From Nitrospira sp. (lineage in GTDB: Bacteria; Nitrospirota; Thermodesulfovibrionia; Thermodesulfovibrionales; Dissulfurispiraceae), in the NCBI GenBank assembly GCA_002634385.1, contig NSJL01000005.1, positions 62,001-126,000 of the forward strand: a DNA stretch of 64,000 nt, read 5' to 3'. Every line of letters starts with the position of its first letter. The stretch's first letter is position 1. Position numbers and translations under genes: made by a program. The notes beneath the pieces are model-generated. The model did not search any database and had not been told where the DNA came from. It was given only the letters and a program-made list of their open reading frames with translations. Below are positions 8,115 through 18,076 of this stretch, piece by piece.

Positions 8115-10316
8115 ATGAATAGCAACGGCCTTATAAAGGGCTTTCTCAATGGCGCAGAAGTAAATCCCTTCGATATTTTCGGATTGCATGTCCTCGACAA
8201 GGGGGTCTGCGTCCGCGCGTTCCTTCCCGAGGCGAAAGAGGCGAAGGTCATCCGAAACCCCGGAACGGCGGAAGAGAGCGTGCTCCCCCTGCGCAAGAAG
8301 CATAAAGAGGGGATATTCGAGCTGCTGTGGGAGGGCGAGACAAAACCCTTCAAATATAAGTTCAGAATCGTGACCCACTGGGGTGAGAGCAGGGAGTTCC
8401 ACGACCCGTATTCTTTCCCGCCCCTTCTTACCAGCTACGATCTGCATCTCATCGGGGAAGGGACCCACTATAAGAATTATGAAAAGCTCGGCGCCCATCT
8501 GAAAGAGATCGAGGGGATACAGGGCGTCCGCTTTGCGGTGTGGGCGCCCAATGCGAAGAGAGTGAGCGTCGTGGGAGATTTCAACGGCTGGGACGTACGG
8601 CGGCATCTCATGCGTATGCTGGAGTCCTCGGGTGTCTGGGAAATCTTCATTCCCGGTCTCGCGGAAGGAGAGGTCTACAAGTTTCACATCGAGTCGAAAC
8701 ACCATAACCACCGGGAAATGAAAGCGGATCCCTTCGGCTTTTTCTTCGAGATGAGGCCGAAGACCGCCGCCGTGGTGTACGATATCGAGGACAAGCATAC
8801 CTGGCAGGATACGGAGTGGATGAGCGGGCGGCGGCAGCGGAACTGGCTCGATTCCCCCCTCAGCATCTATGAGGTCCACCTCGGCTCGTGGATGCGGGTT
8901 CCCGAGGAGGACGGCAGGTTCCTGACCTACCGTGAGCTCGCGGACAAGCTGATTCCCTATGTGAAGGAGCTTGGCTTTACGCATATAGAGCTCCTTCCCA
9001 TTGCGGAACATCCCCTCGATGCCTCCTGGGGATATCAGACCATCGGCTACTACGCTCCCACCAGCAGGTTCGGCAAGCCGGACGATTTCATGTTTTTTAT
9101 TGACCAATGCCATCAGAACGGCATCGGGGTCTTCGTCGATTGGGTGCCCGCCCATTTCCCGAAGGATGCGCACGGCCTGGCATTCTTCGACGGCACGTTC
9201 CTCTACGAGCATGCGGACCCCCGCAGGGGAGAGCACCGCGATTGGGGGACGCTGATCTTCAATTACGGCCGGAACGAGGTGAAGAATTACCTCATCTCCA
9301 ACGCCCTTTTCTGGCTGGACAAATACCATATCGACGGTCTCCGCGTGGATGCGGTTGCCTCCATGCTCTACCTCGATTATTCCCGGGAGCCGGGGGAATG
9401 GGTGTCCAACAGGTACGGAGGCAATGAGAATCTCGAAGCCATCGATTTTCTGAAGACGTTCAATGAGGTGGTGCACCATTACCATCCCGGCGTCCTCACC
9501 ATCGCCGAGGAGTCCACGGCATGGCCCGGCGTGTCCCGTCCCACCTATCTCGGCGGGCTGGGTTTCAGCTTGAAATGGAATATGGGCTGGATGCATGATA
9601 CTCTCGGCTATTTCTCCAAGGACCCGGTACACCGGAAATACCACATCAATAACCTTACCTTCAGTATGATCTATGCCTTTACCGAGAACTTTATCCTGCC
9701 CTTCTCCCATGACGAGGTGGTCTACGGAAAAAGGTCCATGTTGAGTAAAATGCCGGGGGATAGGTGGCAGCAATTCGCGAACCTGCGGGCACTGTACGGG
9801 TATATGTTCGGCCATCCGGGCAAGAAGCTCATTTTCATGGGATCCGAGTTCGGGCAGTGGAACGAATGGGATTTCGATACGAGTCTCGACTGGCACCTCC
9901 TCCAGTACGAGCCCCATCAGAAGCTGCTGCGGTACGTGTCCGATCTCAACCACCTCTACCGGACGGAACCGGCGATGTACGAGGTGTGCCACGAATGGCA
10001 CGGCTTCGAATGGATCGACTTCCACGACCACGACAACTGCATCCTTTCCTTTATCAGGAAGGCGAAGCACCAGGAGGATTTCCTCGTGTTCGTCTTCAAT
10101 CTTACCCCCGTGCCCCGGACCGGGTACCGTATCGGAGTGCCCCGGGGAGGATATTACCGGGAGCTCTTCAACAGCGATTCCACCTACTATGGGGGATCGG
10201 ACATGGGAAACGGCGGAGGAGTGACCGCCGACGAAATCTCCTCCCACGAGCGTTTCCCCTATTCCCTGAGCCTTACGCTGCCCCCCCTTTCCGCCCTGAT
10301 CCTCAAGCCGGAATAG
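8115..10316 (+). CDS. glgB: 1,4-alpha-glucan branching enzyme
   Basis: 733 residues, normal for GlgB. There is an N-terminal CBM48-like part ([21 protein letters not shown]), then the GH13 barrel with [17 protein letters not shown], the nucleophile region [13 protein letters not shown], the acid region TIAEEST and the FSHDEV block. It transfers alpha-1,4 chains to 6-OH to branch glycogen. The start is put at the ATG 8115 because the sequence in front reads TATGAT/TAGAAT and looks like a -10 box, which makes the upstream GTG at 8088 unlikely. No other glycogen genes are in the window. Confidence 0.93.
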   Translation: MNSNGLIKGFLNGAEVNPFDIFGLHVLDKGVCVRAFLPEAKEAKVIRNPGTAEESVLPLRKKHKEGIFELLWEGETKPFKYKFRIVTHWGESREFHDPYSFPPLLTSYDLHLIGEGTHYKNYEKLGAHLKEIEGIQGVRFAVWAPNAKRVSVVGDFNGWDVRRHLMRMLESSGVWEIFIPGLAEGEVYKFHIESKHHNHREMKADPFGFFFEMRPKTAAVVYDIEDKHTWQDTEWMSGRRQRNWLDSPLSIYEVHLGSWMRVPEEDGRFLTYRELADKLIPYVKELGFTHIELLPIAEHPLDASWGYQTIGYYAPTSRFGKPDDFMFFIDQCHQNGIGVFVDWVPAHFPKDAHGLAFFDGTFLYEHADPRRGEHRDWGTLIFNYGRNEVKNYLISNALFWLDKYHIDGLRVDAVASMLYLDYSREPGEWVSNRYGGNENLEAIDFLKTFNEVVHHYHPGVLTIAEESTAWPGVSRPTYLGGLGFSLKWNMGWMHDTLGYFSKDPVHRKYHINNLTFSMIYAFTENFILPFSHDEVVYGKRSMLSKMPGDRWQQFANLRALYGYMFGHPGKKLIFMGSEFGQWNEWDFDTSLDWHLLQYEPHQKLLRYVSDLNHLYRTEPAMYEVCHEWHGFEWIDFHDHDNCILSFIRKAKHQEDFLVFVFNLTPVPRTGYRIGVPRGGYYRELFNSDSTYYGGSDMGNGGGVTADEISSHERFPYSLSLTLPPLSALILKPE

Positions 10317-10552
10317 GCTTTTCTCCGGCAGGCTGTCTGGGGTATGATGGACGGAGGACCCGTTTCCGAGTCGCTTAAGAATATTGATTTTTCAAACAGG
10401 CTTTGATAACCAGCGGGGCTATTGCTTGGCCTAACGGGCGGATATTGTTATAGAGGCTCGAGAACTCCGGTGAATACGGTGTGCGATCTTGCCGCCAGTT
10501 TTGGGCGCAGGATGAGGTAACATGCTAAAATAGAAAGTAAAAGGAGAGGGAT

Positions 10553-10765
10553 ATGAAAATGTACACTGCTGTAATAGAGAAATGTCCGGATACAGGCCTT
10601 TACGTCGGGTTTGTTCCCGGATTCCCCGGGGCGCACTCACAAGCTGGATCTCTGGACGAGCTAAATAAAAATTTGAAAGAAGTCATAGAGATGCTGCTGG
10701 AAGATGGAGAACCTGAGCTGGAAGGTGAGTTCATAGGAACACAGAATGTGGTTGTGGCTTCGTAA
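10553..10765 (+). CDS. hicB: HicB-family antitoxin
   Basis: 70 residues with the HicB partial RNase-H-like fold: YTAVIEKCPDTGLYVGFVPGFPGAHSQ followed by LDELNKNLKEVIEMLLED. It has no added DNA-binding domain. GGAGAGGG lies a few bases before the ATG, and a TAAAAT -10-like box is about 20 bases further up. Its stop overlaps the start of the toxin gene (TAATG). HicB neutralises HicA; here the toxin appears damaged (see next entry), so the antitoxin may be a relic or may still repress the operon. Confidence 0.88.
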   Translation: MKMYTAVIEKCPDTGLYVGFVPGFPGAHSQAGSLDELNKNLKEVIEMLLEDGEPELEGEFIGTQNVVVAS

Positions 10766-10989
10766 TGGGTAAAATCCTGATCCTCAAGCCACAAGAGGTC
10801 ATTAACATTCTTGAGGGTCTTGGATTCAAAGAGGTTCGCCAGAGGGGCTCTCACAAGCAATTTCGTCACCCGGACGGTCGCTGTACGACGGTACCTTTTC
10901 ATCCGGGGAGAGATATTTCCCCTATCCTGCTCCGATAAATTGCAAAAGATATCGGTCTCACCGCTGAGGAGTTCCTTCAGTGCCGATAG
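10765..10989 (+). pseudogene. hicA: HicA-family toxin with in-frame stop
   Basis: Translation from the ATG overlapping the hicB stop gives 57 residues with a clear HicA signature: EVRQRGSHKQFRHPDGRC, containing the catalytic His of the GSH motif, then GRDISPILLR. A TAA at 10936-10938 follows. The same frame continues as IAKDIGLTAEEFLQCR to a TAG at 10987. HicA proteins normally read LLRQIAKDIGL at this point, so the TAA most simply comes from CAA (Gln) by one C-to-T change. The product would lack the last helix. It may be inactive, partly active, or a sequencing error. Confidence 0.85.
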
Positions 10990-11071
10990 TCTGTACCTAT
11001 TAAGCGCTCTGGCAGGCGCAATAAGAATCCCTACTATCTTCAGCGATGGAAGTGCGACAAAAGCACAAAAT

Positions 11072-11110
11072 CAAAAAAACGGCCGTTGCTCTTGCTTTTG
11101 CAGCGGCCGT
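11072..11110 (-). terminator. Intrinsic terminator of the pilT-type operon
   Basis: ACGGCCGTTGC at 11079-11089 pairs with GCAGCGGCCGT at 11100-11110 (one G-T wobble). On the minus strand the hairpin is followed by a T run. It lies 26 bases beyond the last gene of the minus-strand operon. Confidence 0.7.
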
Positions 11111-11135
11111 CCGGCAGGCGTTATGAAAGGGGATC

Positions 11136-11609
11136 CTACATCTTCCCCATCTTGATGAGGCTCTCCTTGTATACCTTGTAGAACTGCTCGTAATCGTGGA
11201 GGGACCTCTTGAGGATACCCTTGATATTCGGAAGGTCCTTCCTGTTGATCACCACGTTGACGCTTTTGTCAAAGGCGGCCATGGTATCCATGGTGGCGAG
11301 GGCCTCTCCCAGGAGGGCGACGAAGATGTGGCGCCGCGTGGACATGGGCATGAACTGAAGGTGTTTCAGAAATGCGTTGCCGTCCGGCGTGCTCCCGGAG
11401 AATTTTTCGCTGATAACAACCGCATCGTAGCGGTTGAACTTCAGCTTCTCGAAGGCCTCTTCCGCGTTGGCCGCCGCCTCAGCCGAGTACCTGAGCTCCG
11501 CCAGGGCGGCCTTGATATTCTTCAACGCCTCCGGGTCATCCTCACAAACGAGGGCCATCTTTGCGTTTTCGTCGTATTCTTTCAGTATGTCGTCTATCTT
11601 ATCTGTCAT
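11136..11609 (-). CDS. Degenerate response-regulator receiver protein
   Basis: 157 residues. The receiver start is recognisable (MALVCEDDPEALKNIKAAL, with the acidic pair), but the position of the phospho-acceptor Asp at the end of strand 3 reads YDAVVISEKF, with Ser near residue 67, and the later Thr/Ser site is also lost. No output domain is seen; the C-terminus is a helical tail. It follows the PilT-like gene by 15 bases, with GGGGGAAAC before the ATG. It probably binds a partner without phosphorylation, perhaps one of the two adjacent retraction ATPases; that partner is inferred from position only. Confidence 0.78.
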   Translation of the reverse strand: MTDKIDDILKEYDENAKMALVCEDDPEALKNIKAALAELRYSAEAAANAEEAFEKLKFNRYDAVVISEKFSGSTPDGNAFLKHLQFMPMSTRRHIFVALLGEALATMDTMAAFDKSVNVVINRKDLPNIKGILKRSLHDYEQFYKVYKESLIKMGKM

Positions 11610-11624
11610 GTTTCCCCCGGGACT

Positions 11625-12806
11625 TCAGCGCTGCATTTTCAGTTTCTTATTATAGTCGGCATCCAGGGACAGGCCCTCGATATCCGTCGTCTTTTCACCT
11701 TTGGAGCTCTTGATCATGTCGATGCCCCTGCCCACAACGGGCTTCTTGGAGGCATAGGCCATGGCGGTCTCCTCGGTGATCATTCCCTCTTCGAACAGCT
11801 TGAGGATCGCCTTGTCGAAGGTCTGCATGCCGTAGGCATCGCCCTGGTCGATGATCTCGTAAAAAGTCTTCCCTTCCGATTCTCCGTTCAGGATCGAGTC
11901 CTTCACCCTGAGATTGGTCTTCATGATTTCGATGACCGCCACCCTGCCGCCGCCGACTTTTGGCAGCAGTCTCTGGCTGACGATCCAGCGGATGGTATCG
12001 GCAAGGCGTATCCGGATCTGCTTCTCCTCCTCCTGCTCGAACATGCCGACGATCCTGTTGATGGTCTGCCCCGCGTCGATGGTATGCAGGGTGGACAGCA
12101 CAAGATGGCCGGTTTCGGCGGCGGAGAGGCCGATTTCGACGGTCTCACGGTCCCGCATTTCACCAACGAGGATGACCTTGGGCGCCTGGCGCAGGGCGGC
12201 CCGCAGGCCGTTGGCGAAGGTGTCAAAATCGATCCCCATCTCCCTCTGATTGAAAGTCGCCTTGATGTGGGGGTGCGCGAACTCCACCGGATCCTCCAGG
12301 GTCAGGACATGCACGGACTTGTTTTCGTTGATGAGCCGCAGAACGGCCGCCAGGGTGGAGGATTTACCGCTTCCGGTGGCACCGGTGACGAGGACCATCC
12401 CGTTCTTCTCTTCGGCGATTCCCGACAGGACTGCCGGAACCTTCAGCTCCTCGAGGGTGGGAATCTTTGTGGACAGCTTTCTCAGAACGATGGAGTAAGA
12501 GCCCCTCTGGGAGAAGATATTCACCCTGAACCGGGCCTTCTCGGGCAGGAAGTAGGAGCAGTCGCAGGAGCCTTCCTTGATCAGTGTCTCGGTGAGGCGG
12601 CGGTCCGCATTGATGAGATTCATGGCAAAGATCTCGGTCTGGAAGGGGGTCAACTCGTGCAACGATACCTTATCGAAGGTGACGGGCGTAAGCTGCCCCG
12701 AGGCCTCCACCTGGGGCGATTTCCCCACCGTGAGGTTGAGGTCCGATACATTGTTGTGGCTGTCCAGCATGGCGGCCAGCACGTAATCTATTTCCGTTTT
12801 CTTCAT
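11625..12806 (-). CDS. PilT/PilU-like twitching motility ATPase
   Basis: 393 residues. Walker A is TGATGSGKSS near residue 141, followed by TLEDPVEF, the Walker B region VILVGEMRDRETVEIGL and HLVLSTLHTIDA, the PilT/VirB11 hexameric ATPase blocks. The N-terminal domain is more divergent than in the adjacent PilT, and the GEMRD Walker B is retained. It lies 40 bases downstream of the other PilT gene. In such pairs the first is usually PilT and the second PilU, which assists pilus retraction under load. GGAGGAG precedes the ATG. Confidence 0.86.
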   Translation of the reverse strand: MKKTEIDYVLAAMLDSHNNVSDLNLTVGKSPQVEASGQLTPVTFDKVSLHELTPFQTEIFAMNLINADRRLTETLIKEGSCDCSYFLPEKARFRVNIFSQRGSYSIVLRKLSTKIPTLEELKVPAVLSGIAEEKNGMVLVTGATGSGKSSTLAAVLRLINENKSVHVLTLEDPVEFAHPHIKATFNQREMGIDFDTFANGLRAALRQAPKVILVGEMRDRETVEIGLSAAETGHLVLSTLHTIDAGQTINRIVGMFEQEEEKQIRIRLADTIRWIVSQRLLPKVGGGRVAVIEIMKTNLRVKDSILNGESEGKTFYEIIDQGDAYGMQTFDKAILKLFEEGMITEETAMAYASKKPVVGRGIDMIKSSKGEKTTDIEGLSLDADYNKKLKMQR

Positions 12807-12845
12807 GGCTCTCCTCCTCGGGAATGAACAAAAAGGAACAGGAAA

Positions 12846-13919
12846 TTAGAATTCGGGGGGCGGCTCCTTGAGGAAGGGTACGAATTTCTGTTTGTCGATA
12901 GATTTGTCGTACGCGTCTTCCGGGCCTATCCAGCCCTTCTTCAGAAGCTCCATAATGGCGTCGTCGAGGGTCTGCATCCCGAATTTTTTCCCCGTCTGCA
13001 TCGCGGAGGGCAGTTGGTGTGTTTTCGCCTCCCTGATGAGAGCGGATACCGCATAGGTGCAGACAAGGATTTCCAGGGCCGCGCACCTGCCCTTCTTATC
13101 GATTCTCTTGAACAGATTCTGGGCGACGACCCCCTTCAGACTTTCGGAAAGAGTGGTTCTGATCTGAGCCTGCTGGTTTGCGGGGAAGACGTCCACCACC
13201 CTGTCTACGGTCTTGGCGGCGCTGGTGGTGTGCAGGGTGCCGAAGACCAGATGACCGGTGGATGCGGCCTCAAGGGCCAGCTGGATGGTTTCCAGGTCTC
13301 TCATTTCACCCACGAGGATGATGTCGGGGTCCTCGCGGAGGGCGCCCCTCAGGGCGGCGGAAAAGGATTTGGTGTGAGCGCCGATTTCACGGTGGTTGAC
13401 GATGCACCCCTGGCTCTGGTGCACGAATTCGATGGGGTCCTCCACTGTGATGATGTGATCCTTGCGGCTCTTATTGGCGTAATCGATAATGGCTGCCAGG
13501 GTAGTGGATTTACCGCTGCCGGTGGGACCGGTCACCAGGACGAGGCCCTTCTGCAGCATGGCGAACTTCTTGCAAACGGGGGGCAGTCCCAGTTGCTCGA
13601 TGGTCATGATTTCGCTGGGGATCTCTCTGAAGACGGCAGCCACCCCGTTCTTCTGGCGGAAAAAGTTGGCGCGATAGCGGGCCATGCCCGGGATCTCATA
13701 GCCGAAATCCACGTCCCCCGTCTCTTCGAAGACCTTCACTTTCTCTTCGGGTGCGATTTCGTAGAGCATTCCCTTCAGTTCGTCATTTTCCAGGACCTTG
13801 AACTGGACCCTTTCCATCTCTCCCCGGATGCGGAGAATGGGTTGTGAGCCTGACACCATATGCAGGTCGGATGCCCCCTGTTCGTGCATCAGTTTGAAAA
13901 AGGCGTCAATCTTTGCCAT
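12846..13919 (-). CDS. pilT: Type IV pilus retraction ATPase PilT
   Basis: 357 residues, normal for PilT. The N-terminal PAS-like part contains GASDLHMVSGSQPILRIRGE. Walker A is GPTGSGKSTT at residues 131-140. HIITVEDPIEFVH, the Walker B region ILVGEMRDLETIQLAL and GHLVFGTLHTTSA follow. It drives disassembly of the pilus at the inner membrane. AGGAG lies 8 bases before the ATG. It is the first gene of a three-gene operon (pilT, pilT/U-like, receiver) ending at the hairpin near 11.1 kb. No pilus assembly genes are in the window. Confidence 0.92.
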   Translation of the reverse strand: MAKIDAFFKLMHEQGASDLHMVSGSQPILRIRGEMERVQFKVLENDELKGMLYEIAPEEKVKVFEETGDVDFGYEIPGMARYRANFFRQKNGVAAVFREIPSEIMTIEQLGLPPVCKKFAMLQKGLVLVTGPTGSGKSTTLAAIIDYANKSRKDHIITVEDPIEFVHQSQGCIVNHREIGAHTKSFSAALRGALREDPDIILVGEMRDLETIQLALEAASTGHLVFGTLHTTSAAKTVDRVVDVFPANQQAQIRTTLSESLKGVVAQNLFKRIDKKGRCAALEILVCTYAVSALIREAKTHQLPSAMQTGKKFGMQTLDDAIMELLKKGWIGPEDAYDKSIDKQKFVPFLKEPPPEF

Positions 13920-14012
13920 TGTGCACTCCTGCGATGAAGTTTTCTGAAAAAAGTATGGACACTTATATCAAAACAGGATCCTCTTTGTCAAGGAAATCAG
14001 ACCTTCCTGCCC

Positions 14013-14082
14013 AGAGCAAACGCATCTGAAGGTCCAGTCAGCGGGTATCCCCTTGCGATTGCTTCGCTGCGCTCCTGATGAC
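14013..14082. repeat. Dispersed intergenic repeat, copy A
   Basis: About 70 bases beginning near AGAGCAAACGCAT and ending with GATTGCTTCGCTGCG...TGATGAC. It matches a second copy at 20836-20906 at most positions. It lies in the 275-base gap between divergent pilT and secA; the rest of the gap holds a pyrimidine-rich stretch. Confidence 0.65.
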
Positions 14083-14194
14083 AGAGAAACGATCTCTTTA
14101 TTCTGCCTCTCTCTGCTTCACTCTGTCTTACTCTGCCTCTCTTTGTCTCTTCGATGTACTTGCAGAAAACGCCTGCAGTTGTTACTATAAAGGA

Positions 14195-16864
14195 ATGGTT
14201 GGATTTCTTAAGAAATTATTCGGAACGAAGAATGACAGAGAGCTGAAGAGGCTCTTCAATAAGATAGACGAGATTAATGCACTGGAGCCTTCTCTCGCCT
14301 CCTTGTCCGACGAACAGCTCAGGACGAAGACCGGGGAGTTCAGGGGGAGGCTGCAGGAGGGAAAGAGTCTTGATGATATTCTGAAGGAGGCCTTTGCCAC
14401 GGTCAGGGAGGCGTCGAAGCGTATCCTTGCCATGAGGCACTTCGACGTCCAGCTCATCGGCGGTATGGTGCTCCACGAGGGCAAGATCGCCGAGATGAAA
14501 ACCGGAGAGGGAAAGACCCTTGTTGCGACCCTCCCCGTGTATCTGAACGCTCTCAGCGGCAGGGGCGTCCATGTGGTGACCGTCAACGACTACCTTGCGA
14601 AGAGGGACGCACAGTGGATGGGGCCCGTCTACCACTTCCTGGGACTGAGCGCGGGGGTCATACAGCACGACAGTTCCTTCCTTTTCGATCCGTCCTATAG
14701 CACTCCCGACAAACGGTACAATTACCTGAGGCCGTGTTCGCGGAAAGAGGCGTATCTGGCCGATATTACCTACGGTACCAATAACGAGTTCGGCTTCGAT
14801 TACCTCAGGGATAATATGAAGTATGATCATTCCGACTACAGCCAGAGAGAACTGAACTATGCCATCGTGGACGAGGTGGACAGCATCCTCATCGATGAGG
14901 CGCGGACCCCTCTCATCATATCGGGTCCTTCGGAGGAGTCCACCGATAAGTACTATAAAGTGAACCGGATCATCCCCAGCCTGAAGAAGGAAGAGGACTT
15001 CAAGATCGACGAGAAGCTCAAGACCGTGGTGATGACCGAACCGGGAAGCATAAAGGCGGAAAGGCTCCTCGGGGTCAGCAATCTCTACGACCCTGCGAAT
15101 ATCGAGCTGGTCCACCATGTTCTGCAGGGTCTCCGGGCCCACCACCTCTTCAAGAGGGACGTGGAGTATGTGGTGAAGGACGGCGAGGTGATCATTGTCG
15201 ATGAATTCACCGGAAGAATCATGCCCGGCAGAAGGTGGAGCGACGGCCTGCACCAGGCCATCGAGGCGAAAGAGGGAGTAAAGATCGCCAGCGAGAACCA
15301 GACCCTTGCCACCATCACCTTCCAGAACTATTTCAGGATGTACAACAAACTGGCGGGGATGACCGGTACCGCGGATACCGAGGCGACCGAGTTCGCACAG
15401 ATCTACAACCTCGAAGTGGTGGTGATCCCGACGAACAGGCCCCTGATCCGTCCGGACTATCCCGACATGGTATATAAGAGCCAGCAGGCCAAGTTCAGGG
15501 CTGTCATCAATGAGATCGAGGAGTGCAACAAAAAGGGGCAGCCGGTGCTGGTGGGTACCACTTCCATCGAGAAATCGGAGCTGCTGGACCAGATGCTGAA
15601 GAAAAAGGGCATCAGGCATTCGGTGCTGAACGCCAAGTACCATGAGAAGGAGGCCGAAATCGTGGCCCAGGCCGGAAGGCTGGAGGCTGTCACCATCGCC
15701 ACCAACATGGCGGGCAGGGGGACGGACATCGTCCTCGGTGGCAACCCCGACGGCCTTGCCCGGGAATTACTGAAGAATAAGGAGACGTATACCGAAGAGG
15801 AGTTTGCCGCTGCTCTCCGGAAGGCGAAGGAGACTTGCGCACAGGAGAGGGAGCAGGTCATCGCCGCAGGGGGCCTCCATATCATCGGCACAGAACGCCA
15901 CGAGGCGAGGAGAATCGACAACCAGCTCAGGGGGCGCTCCGGACGGCAGGGCGACCCCGGATCGTCGCGGTTCTATCTCTCCCTCGAGGACGACCTGATG
16001 CGGATATTCGGTTCCGACAAGATCAACAGCCTGATGAACCTGCTCAAGATGGACGAGGACATCCCCATCGAGAACAAGATGGTCTCCAAGGCCATAGAGA
16101 ATTCGCAGAAGAGGGTCGAGGCCCACAATTTCGATATCAGGAAGCACCTTCTCGAGTACGATGACGTCATGAACAAGCAGAGGAAGGAGATCTACTCCTT
16201 CAGGCTGGAGGTCTTGCAGAAAGACTCACTGAAGGACAAGATTCTCGAGATGATCGAGGATGAGGTGGATGCCCTCTTGTCCGTATACTGTCCTGAGAAC
16301 GGGAACCCCGAAGAGTGGGATATGGGCGGCCTGGCGGATACCCTGTACGGCACTTTCTCTCTCAGGGTCGACCTGGGCGATCACCGGGGGATCGACGATC
16401 TCGAGGAGAGGATTACCGCGCAGGTCAAGGAGCAGTACGAGCGCAAGGAGCAGGAGACCGGTCCCGAGATCATGCGCTATATGGAGAAGGTTATTCTTCT
16501 CCAGATTATCGACAGTCAATGGAAAGACCACCTCCTGGGGATTGACCACATCAAGGAGGGAATAGGGCTGCGGGGCTATGCGCAGAAAGACCCCCTTGTG
16601 GAGTACAAAAAGGAGGCCTTCGAGCTCTTCGCCGATATGTCTCAAAGGATTAACACCGAAGTCCTGATGCGGCTCTTCAGGATCCAGGTGCGGCACGAGA
16701 GCGAAGCAGAGGTGCAGGCAAGGAATCAGCAGCCGCTGGTATACAACCGGGGCGACGGAGACGGGGCACGGCAGCCGGTGCACAAGGAGAAGAAGGTCGG
16801 GCGGAATGATCCCTGCACCTGCGGAAGCGGTAAGAAATACAAGAAGTGCTGCGGCGCTGCGTAA
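14195..16864 (+). CDS. secA: Preprotein translocase ATPase SecA
   Basis: 889 residues. The helicase-type motor is clear: Walker A in [13 protein letters not shown] near residue 100, the [19 protein letters not shown] block near 224, the [13 protein letters not shown] segment, [13 protein letters not shown] and [22 protein letters not shown]. The C-terminus ends in a SEC-C zinc motif ([16 protein letters not shown]). SecA pushes unfolded precursors through SecYEG. The start is the ATG at 14195 with AAAGGA; the longer frame upstream reads through a pyrimidine-rich non-coding stretch. A TTGCAG-17-TACTAT pair sits directly in front but would start transcription at the ATG itself. Confidence 0.96.
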   Translation: MVGFLKKLFGTKNDRELKRLFNKIDEINALEPSLASLSDEQLRTKTGEFRGRLQEGKSLDDILKEAFATVREASKRILAMRHFDVQLIGGMVLHEGKIAEMKTGEGKTLVATLPVYLNALSGRGVHVVTVNDYLAKRDAQWMGPVYHFLGLSAGVIQHDSSFLFDPSYSTPDKRYNYLRPCSRKEAYLADITYGTNNEFGFDYLRDNMKYDHSDYSQRELNYAIVDEVDSILIDEARTPLIISGPSEESTDKYYKVNRIIPSLKKEEDFKIDEKLKTVVMTEPGSIKAERLLGVSNLYDPANIELVHHVLQGLRAHHLFKRDVEYVVKDGEVIIVDEFTGRIMPGRRWSDGLHQAIEAKEGVKIASENQTLATITFQNYFRMYNKLAGMTGTADTEATEFAQIYNLEVVVIPTNRPLIRPDYPDMVYKSQQAKFRAVINEIEECNKKGQPVLVGTTSIEKSELLDQMLKKKGIRHSVLNAKYHEKEAEIVAQAGRLEAVTIATNMAGRGTDIVLGGNPDGLARELLKNKETYTEEEFAAALRKAKETCAQEREQVIAAGGLHIIGTERHEARRIDNQLRGRSGRQGDPGSSRFYLSLEDDLMRIFGSDKINSLMNLLKMDEDIPIENKMVSKAIENSQKRVEAHNFDIRKHLLEYDDVMNKQRKEIYSFRLEVLQKDSLKDKILEMIEDEVDALLSVYCPENGNPEEWDMGGLADTLYGTFSLRVDLGDHRGIDDLEERITAQVKEQYERKEQETGPEIMRYMEKVILLQIIDSQWKDHLLGIDHIKEGIGLRGYAQKDPLVEYKKEAFELFADMSQRINTEVLMRLFRIQVRHESEAEVQARNQQPLVYNRGDGDGARQPVHKEKKVGRNDPCTCGSGKKYKKCCGAA

Positions 16865-16909
16865 CTCCGCAGCGGGACCTGCGCTGACTGAAGGGCACAT
16901 GGGGGGCCG

Positions 16910-18076
16910 ATGTTGAACATTTCCGTTCCCTACCAGAAGCTGCTCCATCTCCTGGAGAAGCTTGAGATCAAGGATGAGGAACTGGGGGGGCTGGAGCCTT
17001 ACCATCGCCTTTTTACCTCCCGGAAGGACGAGTACGCCGCCTATCTGCGCCATTATTTCCTCGCTATCCCCGAAACACGGGCGCTCCTGGAGCACCTGGA
17101 GCACCCCGAGCACCTGATGAGGGCGTGGGCGCACTGGTTCGAGACCCTCTTCACCGAGAGGCCCGGAAGGGAATTCGCGGCCCGTCTCTGGAGGGTCGGT
17201 CTGCGGCATGTCGAGGTGAACCTCGATCAGCGGTATACAAACCTCGGCTTCTCCATCACCCGCCATTTCTGCAACCAGATCGTGCGCTCCTCGGTGCCCG
17301 CCGAAGAGGCGGTGGCTGTTTCCCACACCATCGGCAAGCTTTTGGATTTCTGCCTGCTTGTGGAAACGAGCGCCTATATCGAGGCCACGACCCGCTGTGA
17401 TCTTGAAGTCATCAAGGGGATTGCCGATAAGGTCAGGAACCCGGTGACGGTGATCGGGGGGAACATCAAGCGTCTCCAGAGGAAAGTGGATACGGGGGAC
17501 CCCCTGTACGACATCTACGGGTCGCTGTTCTCCGAGAACATGCGGCTCGAGCGGATGGTGCTGGATATCAAGAATTACATCGATATGTTCAACGGAGATC
17601 CGGATACCCGCGCCCTTTCCCTCGATGAGATCGTCACGCATACCATCGGGAGACTGGAAGCAGAGGGACGGTACGGAACCATGCGCATCGAAAAGGCCCT
17701 CGACCCCTCCTGTCTCCATGTGGAAGGGGACAGGAGGGATATGGAGTTCCTGTTTTACTATCTGCTCCAAAACAGCTTCGAGGCGGCTGACCCCGGAGAT
17801 CCCCTCATAAGGATCTCTTCCTGCAGAGAGGAGTTTCCCTACCGCTGTGTCGTGGTGGAGATTTTCAATACCGGGATTCCCCCGAAGGAGGAGGATATCG
17901 AAAAGCTTTTCTCTCCCTTCTATTCGACGAAATCAACCGGTACGGGCTTCGGACTTCCCATCGCACGGCTTGCCGTCAGAAAGAACTACGGCCGGCTGGA
18001 ACTTGTTCCCGTTCCCGGAGAGGGGACAAAGGTCAGGATCACCCTCTCCCTGGCACACCCTGAATCGTCTGCCTGA
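16910..18076 (+). CDS. Globin-coupled sensor with histidine-kinase-like ATPase domain
   Basis: 388 residues. Residues about 25-150 resemble the protoglobin/globin-coupled sensor fold, with a likely proximal haem ligand His100 in RVGLRHVEVNLDQRY. Residues 160-250 form a dimerisation region in which the expected H-box reads IADKVRNPVTVI: the SHE/SHD of kinases is A-D-K, so the phospho-acceptor His is replaced by Asp173. The ATPase domain has an N box (LLQNSFEAA), a G1-like NTGIPP and a G2-like TGTGFGLPIARL. A haem or oxygen sensor that binds ATP but cannot autophosphorylate on the usual His is inferred. It begins 45 bases after secA. Confidence 0.8.
   Translation: MLNISVPYQKLLHLLEKLEIKDEELGGLEPYHRLFTSRKDEYAAYLRHYFLAIPETRALLEHLEHPEHLMRAWAHWFETLFTERPGREFAARLWRVGLRHVEVNLDQRYTNLGFSITRHFCNQIVRSSVPAEEAVAVSHTIGKLLDFCLLVETSAYIEATTRCDLEVIKGIADKVRNPVTVIGGNIKRLQRKVDTGDPLYDIYGSLFSENMRLERMVLDIKNYIDMFNGDPDTRALSLDEIVTHTIGRLEAEGRYGTMRIEKALDPSCLHVEGDRRDMEFLFYYLLQNSFEAADPGDPLIRISSCREEFPYRCVVVEIFNTGIPPKEEDIEKLFSPFYSTKSTGTGFGLPIARLAVRKNYGRLELVPVPGEGTKVRITLSLAHPESSA

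Noticed and set aside
8112-10247. 711-codon frame antisense to glgB
   Set aside because: Such long antisense frames are expected in GC-rich coding DNA; glgB motifs on the other strand are complete.
14167-14194. TTGCAG-17-TACTAT as the secA promoter
   Set aside because: It would start transcription at or inside the initiation codon and remove the ribosome site AAAGGA; it was not listed as a feature.
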